This document shows positions 24,555-37,848 of a stretch of 64,000 nucleotides of DNA, piece after piece; the first letter of the stretch is position 1, and each line of letters opens with the position of its first letter. The stretch spans positions 22,271,542 to 22,335,541 of the forward strand of contig OX388305.1 in the NCBI GenBank assembly GCA_947579605.1, given 5' to 3'. The DNA is from Athripsodes cinereus (Eukaryota; Arthropoda; Insecta; Trichoptera; Leptoceridae). Both the position numbers and the translations under genes were made by a program. The notes below the pieces were generated by a model, which was given only the letters and a program-made list of their open reading frames with translations, was not told where the DNA came from and ran no database searches.

Positions 24555-24567
24555 CCTTTGATCAAAG
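24555..24567. promoter_or_regulatory. Candidate TCF/Pangolin site in wg intron 2
   Basis: CCTTTGATCAAAG contains the high-affinity TCF core CTTTGATC on both strands, forming a 12-bp palindrome (24556-24567). TCF is the nuclear effector of Wnt signalling, so a site in wg could serve autoregulation. The assignment rests on motif only. Confidence 0.3.
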
Positions 24568-27500
24568 TTTTGTAAGTATAAAGCGGTGCAAATTGCATTC
24601 ACAGTATAAACTATTTATTATCCGTTTGATATCATAATATGATTGTATCTATTAATTATGCAAATTCGTAACAATATATTGCACAGTTTGTCAGTATTAG
24701 TTAGTGTCATGACGAAGTGTGTAAATGCTAATCAAATAAAAACAATTTTCTGTATCAAACACATTGATAAAAAATCCCTTACGGATAAGATTTTGTAGTA
24801 TTACAAATAGATCGAATTTTTTTTTTTTGTAATCATAGACTACGTATTTTTTCTACGTTTTTTTTATTTTAATATTTTTTTATCCATGAGTTTGATGCAT
24901 ACCATGATTAGTGTTCTGCTTAACAAATTTTAATAAATTTAGTTTAAATTTTTTTTCGACCAATGACTACGCAAACTTAACCAATTCTTTGCATCAGTCC
25001 GAGTTCGCTGGATAGAATTCCTCAATTCACTACATACTTGTTTCCTCCACTACGTATTTGTGTCTTCTGACAACGACTTCCATAATGAGCCCCTGTATAT
25101 TCTCACTTCTAAAATGTTTTAAAGAATAATATTTTTTGTTTATTAATATTAATAATAACAACAACAATAATATAAAAATAATATGTATTATTAGTTTGAG
25201 AAGTGGTAATAACTATTAGGCTATATTTCTTTCATGAAAGACCGAAAATAATTTAGACATAAAACATTATGGCCCGAGGTGGGTATGATTATATGAAGCA
25301 CCTTAATTACATGGTACAAGTGTTAGTGGGACCGCCTACAAAGAACATCACATGCTCACCTCGTATGCCACAACGCAGAGATGCGATACCCACACATCTC
25401 TCTACCGCCCCTTTATTACAATATTTTATTAAATTAAAATTCATTTTAGTTTTATAAATATGTGTAAGAGATCTCCTAATCTTTTCTGTAAGCGTTGGAG
25501 TCTCCTGTAAAAGTTAGATAATAGTAAAATGACAGATGTAAGACATTCGTTTTCAGGACTGGACTTTTTAAGGACTTAATGCAGAGAGGACTATCTTCAC
25601 ATTCAATGCATGCAGCAAAATCTAAATCTGCATGTGATAGTATAGATAGAAAAACTGCATAGGACCTATTGTTCAATTTGCGTCGAACAAAAAACATATC
25701 TATTTTTTATTGCTAAACAGCTATATGTTACAAAAATGACAATAATATTCCAAAGAAATGAAGTATCAATATTTAGCCGTAAATATTTGTAAAAATAAAA
25801 TAAATAAAATAAAATATTCATTCATACCTTACGTTCTCCTTATGGAATTAAATATTATTTTAAATAAAATCAACTTCGTCTTCAAATAAATTTATTGTAT
25901 CTGACTAAGCAGACATGGGCATAATTAGCCGTTAAATATTAATAGAAAAATGTCTGTGATTCTTTTTATTATCTACTAGGTATATATAAATTAAATAATA
26001 ATATGTTATATACATATTCGTAAATTAATGGATTAGTTCAAGGTTTGAAATGTTCCCATTAATGGCACCAATAACATAAAATTTTATGAAGACGTATTCA
26101 TTAGAAATTCACGTTAGTCTAATTAGTCGTGAGTATCAAACCAAACGATGATATAATATTTCAATCAGTAAATACTATTTTTTGAGGTGTACGTTTTTAG
26201 CGGCTATTGATTTGAAATAAAACGGCAAAATACATGTTTTTCTGTAACTCACAATTTATTTTACTGAATTTTATTATGTTTCATATAATATATATATTTT
26301 AATAGTATTTCTGTCGATACCTATATAACTACGTTTTTCTACAGTAGGTATATTACTCATCAAATCAAAAGTTGGGCATATATTATTTATGAATTTCATT
26401 CTACTTGAAAACTATTTTAGTATCTATTTCAAATAATTAGATACAATTATAATAACAATATTACAATAAATTTGTTGAGACAAATAAATTAATAAAAATA
26501 ATTAATTAAATATGGACACCCTATGTACAAACACTTGGGTGTCCAGGGCCGGTAATAAAAATTCCAGCCATGGGGCAATCATCTCCTCCTAGGCTCAATT
26601 CATTCCCAAATTTTGATATTATTACAAATATTGTTGTGTTACCATTGTTTCCCTCTCTGTTACACGATCTCTTCATATTCTCCATCCTTTTCTTATAAAT
26701 TAATAATATAAACTGTCAACTCTCGATCTAAGTTCGATACAATTTGCTGCCGATTTCAATTTAATTCAACTAAATGTATTGTTTTTTTTCTTATATGGTA
26801 ATGTTGAATATTTATTCGCGTATATGATTTTCGCGCTTGAATAGAACATGAACATTAGAACTTTTTTTTATTTAAAATGATTTCAGAAATAATGAGGATT
26901 ATTTAACTCATAAATATTGGAATCAGTATTCTCCATATAACTTTTCACTTTACAATGTCATTTTGGTCAACAAAAGAAATTTTGGTAATTCGGAATAATT
27001 TTTTTGAATTACCTGATTTTTTTCCGATTTCTGTAACTTTTTCCGATTTCTTTAACATTTTTTTTATCTTAGTAATGATCCATAATTTTAATAATTATTG
27101 TAAGTTTTGATCTTAGACACCAAATTCTATGGCTTAAACAAGAAAAACAATATTTAGAATAACTTACGTATAGCTACATATTATGTACTCATGTGAAGGA
27201 TATTCTAAGTAAATGCCTCTGGAGTGTAAATGGCAACTTATGGAAAAATCACAAAATTAATTTACATATCTATGTTGCTACTAATAAAGTTTCAAAAAAG
27301 CTGTCTACAAACCAAAAATTGTATGTATAGACATGTGTATGCGTAATATAAATTTATCTACAAACATTCAATAACGTTATATATCTCCCATATTATCTAC
27401 AAACTGGTTTAACTCAAATATCAATATATCAGACATATACAAATTAAAGACAGAATTAAATTAAGTTTTTTTTTGTTCAGATATATCAATTTATTTATTT

Positions 27501-30087
27501 ATTATTAATATACTCTATATAATATGAAAATATGTAGGTACATGCTATACGTATTTACATATGTACTAATTCAATTATAGACGGAATACCATCAGTCTTT
27601 TTCACTACACGCACTCGTTTTAATGGTCTTCAGTTTGATAGGTATGGGTACGTTATAGTTCAGTTGAGAAATTTATTCTCTATTTTATTATTATGTTTTA
27701 TTTTATTTTATTGTAACAGAGTCATACACTTTATCTCACAATACAATACAACAACAATAAATATTTACAATACGTAAACCAATCAAGACTCTACACAGTA
27801 AGTAAAAAACATCAAACAAAATTACAGTGTAAGTACAAACACCATATAAAATTACGGCAACAAAAACATGTAGGTACACAAATGGCAAATTGATAAATTA
27901 CAAATTCTAAAAAAAGTTACAAGAAGAATAATTGAAAATTGGGTGTGTGTGTATATATATGTCAATCTTATCACATAGGTAAAAACATCGGCATTAATAA
28001 AAATAAATATAAACAAATAAACATGTACCTATGTAAAATTAATCATGCAAGTAAAATCATCAGTGTGGAATGGATTCAATCAACGACCTGGATATACCTC
28101 TCTTGAAATTTCCAAGACTCATAGTCAAAATATCAAGATTACTATCAAATTGATCCAGTATATTTTCTAAAATGATTTCAATTATCAAAAAATAACGCAC
28201 CAATGTTTTACTATCTTAATTAATGCTGATATTCAAACATTCCTAATGAAAAAAGTCAGTAAGATAGAATATTATATTTTGCAAATTTGCAAATTTTGAG
28301 AAATATGTCAATTGTTGCAAAGTAAAAAAAAAATAGATAAAACAAGCTCCATAATATACATAACCATCAATTTGTAAATTTCTTGATTTATTCCAAAATT
28401 TCGCAAATCAATAATAATCAATAAACAAATAAAAATCTTTGAATTTATCGTGTAGGTCACTAGATATTGTGACTTGTTGTTGATTTGACTTTCGTTGTCA
28501 TAAATGCTCACATTTATTCCAAATTAAAACGCCTTTTTAACGACACAATTAAGACCAATTTAAGATGTTTTCAAACATGACAGTTGAAGGAGTCCATATT
28601 ATTTTAGTGAACCGTAATAAATTACAGTTTTTTTTTATTGTTGTATTTTATCAATGCCACTACATAGGTACCTATTACTACTATTAAATATTATTTCCTA
28701 TAAATTGTCGCGAAGATATCGCACCAAATTTACTGCTTGTAAACGCTTATACGTGTTGGGTCCTCGTAAAATCAGTTAGGACCAAATTAACAATTCTTGT
28801 TATTGATTCTTTAGGTCGATCACATCTGATGCTCGGCAGGTCTGTTCTTAAAGCTCAGGGTCGAATTATATTTTAATTGAAATATATCTCTATTAAATAT
28901 AAACAAAAATATTGTGTAAAAACTCCATTATAAACACGAGGGTTAATACAAATATTTCAACGAGAAAACCAGGCGTTTGGGTTTCGTTTCTAACGTATTG
29001 AAGTCTTTTGCTCACTGAGCAAATTATCATCTCTTGAAACTGGCTAGAATCGGTGCAAAAAGCAACTACAAAGAAATGCATCATACAGATTTTAATACTA
29101 TTAATAATCTAATATAATCTGTTTTTCATAGAAAAAACTGTTTATAGTTGAAATTTCTCGAATTGACTTGATTTGGAATATCTGCCTTATCAGATAGGGA
29201 ACGTTATGGATATGTTGTTGAATCTAAAAGTATATTTAAATTAGTATTTAATACGACTAAAATAAACGAATTAATAATTTTGATTGGATTCGGTTCTGTA
29301 TAGATGACGTAGTACCAGGTTTAGACATTCATGGTAGGGTCAAGCGTTTTGTCACCACTTAAGTCGTTGACAGAAAGAATTATCTATTCCCGTAGAACCT
29401 GGTTTTTAATGTCTCTGTCTTCTACCACAAAGTTTATACAGATAATCAAGTGATTCTCTCTCACTCATACTTATGTTTGCCTATGTAACTTCTCTATAAT
29501 ATTGTATGTAGCAGTGGCGAAACTAAACTTTTAATATTGGTCATGTTTTCGTAATTTTCATTGATACCTAAAATTATAAAAAGCAAGTTGAATCTTAAAA
29601 GTTTTGTGAAAATAGGTAGAAATTTGAGTGTTGGTATTTTGCTTCTAAGCACAGAAGTCAACAATGAGGTACGCCACTCATCCTGAACGATTTTTTGCTA
29701 ATATGAACAGGATTACTAGTATGATTATTACTTTTCAGTTTTGACCCGCTAGATATCTTACCAAATTTAATGCTGTGATGTTATAAAAGATTATTGACTA
29801 TTGTAGGCGTGCGGTAGTTTTTTGCACGTATAGAAAGCACACCACTGGCAAGTTGATATACGTAGATAGATACTAGTCTCAACATTTTTAGATTAAATCA
29901 TTGATTTATCACCAAGTAGTAGTTGTTGTAATATTGTTGAATGAGATTTTATCGTTTTATTTAGTTAGTTATTTAGGTAGCTAATTTATTTTCATATGAC
30001 ATAATACTATACTACTAAAAATACTAATAGAAGTGAATTGTATAAAATACTACACACTAATCCACACATAAATATTTGAGTCCGTTC

Positions 30088-30125
30088 GTATGTATGTATG
30101 TATGTATGTATGTATGTACGTATGT
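30088..30125. repeat. (GTAT)n microsatellite
   Basis: Eight or more TATG units, the last interrupted by one base. Confidence 0.9.
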
Positions 30126-30944
30126 CCTTAATGGACTCAGAAATTAGGAAAGACCGAAGTAAAATAATACACTCTATACAAGGTCTCATCTTCTGGGCAG
30201 GTTTAAGGCTAAAAACATTTTAAATATCTTACGTATTGATAAAGATATTTTAATTTTAATGCGACCATGTCACAAAATTAGCAACAAAATGTATGTAAAA
30301 TTAATGCAAGATTTAGTAAATAGCAATATTCACAATCAAACATTTTTCATTGTATTGAATTAATATCAAAATGGATGTAACAATAAATACAACAATTCTG
30401 AAACTAAATATTTAGGGTTTATTTTCGTAATAAAATATCGTGTTTGCTAATGAGAAAAGCTCTTGAATTACGTGAATAAAAATTGCATATTTTTGACATA
30501 TTGGGCTATTTTCATAATGGAAGACATTATGAAACCATAGAAAACTATACTGTAGAATAATAATAGTTTTACCTATAAAATCCATAAACAATGTTAAATG
30601 ATTTTCAATGAGTGGGAACCTATTTATTTTCACCTAATATTTTTTACATAAATTATGAAATATTTGATAGTAAAATATTCTGAAATATTGAAGGATGCAG
30701 ATAATCCATTTTTAAGGTTTTTTGGGAATAAAGAGTAAATACTTATATGACAATTTATTCTTGACTTTTTTTAATTTCATAGCAAATACCCATTTATGCA
30801 CTGCAAACCAAAAATACAAATTCGAATGTGGACAATTATAATATTTTAACATTTATGTGACTACAATTTTTTCACGAAAAGGGATGTTTACCCTTTTTTT
30901 CTTATAGAAATTTGGGATGACAATCTTCGAGTTTTTACATTAAG

Positions 30945-31845
30945 ATGAGGTTTTTAGTAGTTTTTGCACGTAGGTACCCGCCTATTTTTCTAAATAAAAT
31001 ATGAGCTTTCGAGGTGTCGAGCTCACATATTTTTCATTTGGAAGAGGTTTTTAGCACTTTTTCCATGTAGGTACCTACCAATATGTGGAATTTCTTAACT
31101 TCAAGCTTTTTCATCGGGACGAGGTTGTTAGTACTTTTTTTCCATGTAGGTGCCTACTTATTTTTTTTTACATAAATGTGAACATCTGAGGTGTCAAACT
31201 TCAAGATTTTTCAATGGGAAGAGGTTTTTAGCACTTTTTTCGATGTTGGCACCTACCTATTTTTTTTACCTAAGTATGGGCATGTGAGGTATCAAACTTC
31301 ATGATTTTTCATTGGGAAGAGTTTTTCAGCACTTTTTTCGATGTAGGTACCTACCTATTTTTTTTACCTAAGTATGGGCATGTGAGGTATCAAACTTCAT
31401 GATTTTTCATTGGGAAGAGTTTTTCAGCACTTTTTTCGATGTAGGTACCTACCTATTTTTTTTACCTAAGTATGGGCATGTGAGGTATCAAACTTCATGA
31501 TTTTTCATTGGGAAGAGTTTTTCAGCACTTTTTTCGATGTAGGTACCTACCTATTTTTTTTACCTAAGTATGGGCATGTGAGGTATCAAACTTCATGATT
31601 TTTCATTGGGAAGAGTTTTTCAGCACTTTTTTCGATGTAGGTACCTACCTATTTTTTTTACCTAAATATGGGCATGTGAGGTATCAAACTTCAAGATTTT
31701 TCATTTAGAGATTTGCAATACTTTTTATGATGTAGGTACCTACCTATTTATTGTTACTAAGCTATGGGCATGTAGGGAGTCAAAAATTAAGTTTTCTCAT
31801 TGGGAAGAGCTTTTTACTTCTTTTATCCACGTAAGTGCTTACTCC
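30945..31845. repeat. 98-bp tandem array, about nine to ten units
   Basis: GGCATGTGAGG recurs at exact 98-bp spacing (C of CATGTG at 31281, 31379, 31477, 31575, 31673). Units contain TTTTTCATTGGGAAGAG and GATGTAGGTACCTACCTATT. The central units appear identical, and units towards both edges are progressively diverged and lose spacing. This is typical of a minisatellite homogenised at its centre. Confidence 0.93.
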
Positions 31846-32198
31846 GTTTTTTTTTTCAATAAGATTTTGTTGTTTTAACCCATGTATTTGCAAGGTTTTC
31901 TATTTAATTAAACCCGAGCGATGCCGGGTTACATACGCTTGTAACTAATAATAAGATTATAATATAAAATTAATCGCTGTGTATTCCAAGGATTATCTTT
32001 ATATTACCTACCATGCGATGTAATAGGTTTTTATAATATTTTTAATAATCTTTCGATTAAAAGTCAGTGACTCTTCCGTCATGCTACCAACTACCTCATA
32101 TCATGTCCTTATCATATTTTTTTTAAATATTTGAGAAATTATGTATATGGAATGAAGCTTCACCTCATATATATATTTAGACATTTAATAATTCGTGG

Positions 32199-32336
32199 TT
32201 AGATGGAAGAAATCACTATATAGTGATAATCTCGCCACTGCACATCATCTCATTTTTTCTTGTGTATATTGCTTTTGTTTTATTTGTTATATGAATGATG
32301 ATGTGCAAGAAGAATAAAATAAATAAATAAATAACT
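32199..32336 (+). repeat. LINE-type 3' end (family B)
   Basis: Shares TTAGATGGAA, ATCTCGCCACTGCA and GATGATGTGCAA with 899-1025 and ends in an (AAAT)n tail, the 3' signature of a non-LTR retrotransposon. It is 5'-truncated with no coding part visible. Confidence 0.6.
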
Positions 32337-32392
32337 TCAATTCATCGATAAGATTATACCACATATCCTGTTACCGTGTTTTATTTCATTTA

Positions 32393-32466
32393 ACATGAAG
32401 AGGACCACTTTTATGTTTCCACTGCTGGCTACACCTCACTCATGGGAAATACTATGATGGTATAGA
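32393..32466 (-). repeat. CCATCACGGCAT repeat, left end in reverse
   Basis: GAAGAGGACCACTTTTATG, CACTGCTGGCTACACCTCAC and ATGGGAAATACTATGATGG. Confidence 0.55.
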
Positions 32467-35400
32467 TAGATATATTATTTTAACGTGATGTGAAAAAAAC
32501 GCTGTAATTTTTTCAGGAAAATAATGGTAGTTGATTGAACTTTCCGTTGCATGCTTATAAATCGACTAACAACTATTCTGTCAGAATAATGGATTTGTAG
32601 CTGATAATGTATGTAATATCATGCATAAATGAAATATAATATTTAATATATATTATCTAAATAAAATTTCATTATCTTTGTGTACATTATCATTTTTTTA
32701 TTTGGTTAAATACGATTTATTGAATAAATCCTTATTCATACAATAGTTACAAAAAATAGTAATAATTTTATTTTAAATCACATCAGTTTTGGATCACAAA
32801 TCATCGTCTCTTAGCACACGTAGAATGTACATACCTACATAATAATACAGTATGTACATAGTTAATAAATTATAAAATATCGAAGGAATCGTTAAGGGGG
32901 GTCTCTATACACAACACACATAAGCAAGGACAATGAAAAATAATAATATACAATATTACTATTAGGTACATACCTAAATCAAAGTGAGATAGCGATATAA
33001 AACATATCCTATAGTAGCATCAAACATTTTTATGGTAACTTGTATGGAGAATAGAATGAGACGGCAGATGGTTTATAATAATAATATGTATATTATGATG
33101 CTGTACCTATACGAATAAAGAAACATGTTAACACCGATGTTTCTATTGTGTAATCACCGCATCAGAACATCTTTATCATTTTTATTCTTTTACTGTGTGT
33201 GAGGTGGGCTCTAAGGGTAACCAAATGATCATAGATCCTAATTAATAACAGTTTTTTTTTTGACAAACATTGGGTTTGTAAATTTAATTACCAAAACACC
33301 GTTTTATCTTAATATTTTTTTTTATAATTCATTCTTATTGTTTTCCCTAAATTCAATTTTTAATACTGCAATAATTTTCAAAATGAAGCAACACTATGTA
33401 TAGATACATATTAGATACTAAGTCATTAATTGTTTCATATTAAAAAATCATACATAAGTTTTAAATATATTATAGACACTATGAATTAATCTTATTTTTT
33501 GATACTAATTGAAAAAACATTATTCACTTGAAAAGTATCTACTGAAAAAAATATCTAAAATACTGATATTTTTAGTTTGGTCACCCTTTATGCCATAGGC
33601 CAGCGAGGGTGGCCACACAGTCGGTGTAAAAAGGCGGGGCAGTTCATTAATTTTAAACGAAATGTTCCGATGACACCCGATCAATAGAACAAGAGTTTAT
33701 ATATACAATGACTTGTGTGATACCGATTTTTTTTATTCCATTTTTCAAAAATGACAAACTGCTGACAGGATTACTATAGTTGACACTATCAATAGAATAT
33801 TGTTATTTATGAAATAAAATTTATGACAAATTTAGACCGATTAATAAAACATTTATATCCATTCAAAAATACCTGTTTCCCATAAAAAATATTACATCAT
33901 TATCCTAATTACAATAAGTTTCAAATTATATGAAATGGAACACATATAGGTACCTAGGTGTATGACGAATTGCTGTAAAAATGGCAAGTCAAGTTTTTGT
34001 GAAAGCTCACGCAGAATTCACTTATTTTTTTTAAATTTATATTGTCTACTTAAATTGATTAAACACTACCTGCTTGAGATGTTCTTGTTTAAATTACAAA
34101 GCATTTTAAATGTGTCAATATTTAATGAAATTCCTAACATTTGAATAACAATAAAATCCCATTAAAAGTGACTCACATTTATTATCATCTGGTTTATAAT
34201 AGCGAAATTATTAAAATAATATTACTCGTTTTGCATAAAGTAGCATAATATAGGTATTCCTTATTTATGTCTCATCTCATTCATGCAAACTACCTCTAAT
34301 ATAGTTTTATCTCTGGAATTGTAAATTATTGTTAAGCTCAAAACTCCATTTTTTTATTGTGAATGTGTTATATCAATTTGTGATCAATTTAGTCAAATGG
34401 AGATGTATTGTATTTTTATTTAAAACCTACCCATGTTTTTTTTACTTATATTATTATTTAGTCCCAAATCGGAATAAAAAAAAATAACAATTCGAAGACA
34501 CCGTGTGTGAATCGTAAATTTAAATATTTTTGTTATCGCATTTGCATATTCGATAATAGATATTTAATATAAGGCATATCCTCAGGTTTTAATGCGGCTA
34601 TATATTATCATTAGATGTATATTTCTTTAATTATTTTATTCATAGCATTATGGATTGTCGAATATCTCTAACAAACAACGCGAGTTCTTAGAATGATTTC
34701 ATTTATTTATCATCAACATCATATAAAGTGTTTTAGGTTTATTCAAATCGTCATTTTTCGTGGTGAAAAATTTCTTCTATAAATATATACATTATTAGTG
34801 TCTTCAATGTTTTTTTTTTTAAATCAAGTGACTTTTAAATGCATTGTCTATTAAATTCGACCTATCTATGATGTAACTAGCAATTCTTGAATTTTACCTG
34901 TGTGAATTTATTCACTGACATCGGATCATACATTTAGGTCTTCTTCAGTATTGCATAAATATTTCTATAAATGGAGAAGAGTAAAAAACGTTACCCATAT
35001 TACATATTGTAACCGAAAATCAAAGGCAATAGAGAAAATGATGTGACACTCATTCTGGTTTTTATCCTGCGATAAAATTTTCGTAAAGTTTTTGTTGTAA
35101 ACTCTACTTCTGACGCAGTTCATGGTCTTCTATGTTTTGAATTTACTTATAACTTGATGATATCGATCCACAAATTGGAGAAAAAAGAATGATGACATTG
35201 AAATAAAATTAAACTGGCACTACTGGACACTGTAAGATAGTGGAAGATGTTGCCTTCGATCCAGAGATTCCACGGGGTATAAATACAATCCTTTCATTTG
35301 TTGTTTAGTAGAGCATGATATTGCTGGGTGGCGTGATAACATGATTACATCATTGGTTGCTACATTTATACCACACATCCTTCAATCATTATTTGATCTA

Positions 35401-37509
35401 CATAATAATAAATAGGAGTATGTATGTACTATGTATGTATTAGTTAATATTATAAGAATCGACTGTCGATACAATAGGCAATGATTAATCCAGTGACTCC
35501 GATCTGGTATTGTTTTGTACTAGGCATCTATCGATATTAAAATTAAATATTTTTTACTTCTGTGAGATCTCCATTGATGAATAAAAAGCGAGTTGGTGAT
35601 CTCAATTTGATATTTTATGTATAATTTTAACGTCAAATTCGATTGCCTTTGTTGGTTACACCTCAATACTTTCTATGAGTGAAGTTTCTATGGAGATTGA
35701 CAATAATTATGATGTTAATCTCTACAGAAAACTCCAACCAGGAAAAGTTTAAAAGCAGTCATAAAAGCTCTAAAAAAACATTGAAAGTGTTTTAAGAGAA
35801 ATTGTTATACTTTTACCAATGCACATAATGATGCAACTCTTTTGGCTTGCAAAGGATATCAATATGACAGCATATTTGTATTAGATGAATGATTTGAGTA
35901 TCCGACTGGTATCTGATGTAATTATTGCGATAATAGTAAGTAAATGATCTAAGATCCACGCGAAGCAGTGTGTGTCTACGTAATGTTATATGTTTGTAAT
36001 ACGGATCAGGGGCGCAGTGATGACCGGGCAATATGTTTGCTGCCCAGTGGGGCGCCTCAAGGAGAAGAATGAAAAAATAACAAAAAAGTCTTAAACGCTC
36101 TTATAACCAGCAGGGGGCATCTTCTAAATCGCACCGGGATCATACAACTGGCATAACACCTTCAAAACACAACAGCAATAATAAAATAATATTATTTTAA
36201 TGGTTCTCTCACCTGTTAGTCAAGTTATTAAATTAGAAAAAACGGGAAATGAAGATGTGTTACTTTTAATACATTATTATAATTTGGATGCATTTATGAC
36301 TGAATGATGTCATTATATTATTTTGTGTGTGAGGTAGTGAATGACGACAGTGTTTTTTTTAGTTTCTTCGTTTTGTTTTTGTATTATTACTTATGGCAGT
36401 ATGATATTTAATGTGCGCTACGTTTAATAAATACGTTGTTCTTCGTTTCTCCACAGGTAGATTTTTATAATACAATGAAAAATATGTAATATTAATAACA
36501 ATTCAATATTCTTTGTTAATATGACTATATTATGTCAGATAACTTTTGTATGAAACATTATTTTTTATCTTTTCTCACTTATTCCCTAAACAGTGATACA
36601 GGACATACAGGTTGTCTATTAAAACCTTTATGAATAGTTACAGAAATCAAGTTGTCAACGTTCTTTATCTTATGTATATTAATTAAATCTCTATGCTGAG
36701 TGCAATGTCTGTATAAAAAAAAACTTATATCCTATTCACAAATTCTTATACCAAATTGGAAATACAGTGACGGGGGGTAGAAATTTTAAATCGGATATTT
36801 TTACACAATTTTGTACAAATGTCTACACAATTTTGTGAGATTTTGATTTTTTTTCATGTGAAAGCGTGACAAATATAAAAATCTAGTCCCGCCACTGCTA
36901 AACAGGTACCAAATAAGCTGTGATTGTCACTTATCTTCATCGAAAAACACATAAACACTACTTGATATTAGAGTTTTAATAGTTTATCAGCACAAAAACT
37001 TATCTATAATAGATTCATGTAGGTGTGTTAATATACGTACTTCCGTTGGGTTCGATATCAAAAAGGTATCTACCCAATTATAATAATAGCACCGCTCAGG
37101 TATCTATATCTATGTCACATTGCTTACTGTACAAAAAATGCACACACTTAAAATGAAGTAAGTACATACTTAACTTAATCCAAGTTAAAATTTAGTAAAT
37201 ATTTCCGTTCGTTTGTGAATTCGTATGGAAGTCATCTATGAACATTCTTACTAGGCATAAAAAAGTACAAATAATACCCTCTATAACATGTATCATCCTT
37301 TCGACACGTTTCCGCATAATTAAGTCAGTTTTTTTTTCAAAATTAAATTTCAAAGTTGTAAAATTACAATACGTAAAAATTAGTATTAATAGAAAGTACG
37401 AACTAACCTTATCTATCTTTTTATTCATATTGCGTCTGTATTTTTATTTAACAGTTTTTGCAATCTTCGGGAATGTAGGTATATTCCATTATTTCCTTCT
37501 GTCTATACT

Positions 37510-37731
37510 ACTAACATTATATTCCACAACTGAGGTAGCCAGCAGACTAAAGTCAGGCTAAATATACATGTTATCTTCTACGTGCTAACAAAAAGATAAA
37601 ACATTCAGGATGGGTTTGCTGTATTTCATATGTAAAACTCCTTATTTTTTCGCACATCTGTCCTTTACAGGACACTCAAAAACTTAACTGAAAAGAGTGG
37701 GAGACCAATGTTTTGCCGAGAGCTCCACGTT
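37510..37731 (+). repeat. CCATCACGGCAT repeat, near full-length
   Basis: GAGGTAGCCAGCAGACTAA, CTAACAAAAAGATAAAACAT, CAGGATGGG, GGACACTC, GAAAAGAGTGGGAGACCAAT and GAGCTCCACG. It preserves the right end in forward orientation. Confidence 0.6.
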
Positions 37732-37825
37732 TATTCAGTTATGATAATTGCTTTTGCTATCCGTTCAGTCTTTTTTTCAATTTGATATTAAGAAGGGCTT
37801 AAGCCAGTTAAATATTTTTTTTTTA

Positions 37826-37848
37826 TTTATTTATTTATTTATTTCACA
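37826..37848. repeat. (TTTA)n tract
   Basis: Five to six TTTA units. It may be the reversed tail of an old LINE whose body (CACAATCCACGGCGTGAGCC) is not matched elsewhere in the window. Confidence 0.7.

Noticed and set aside
26513..26545. Hairpin TGGACACCC...GGGTGTCCA
   Set aside because: The 9-bp stem with a 15-base loop is too small and isolated to support a function.
30945..31845. Regularly spaced repeats resembling a CRISPR array
   Set aside because: The 98-bp units are contiguous with no unique spacers, and the context is an insect intron. It is a minisatellite.
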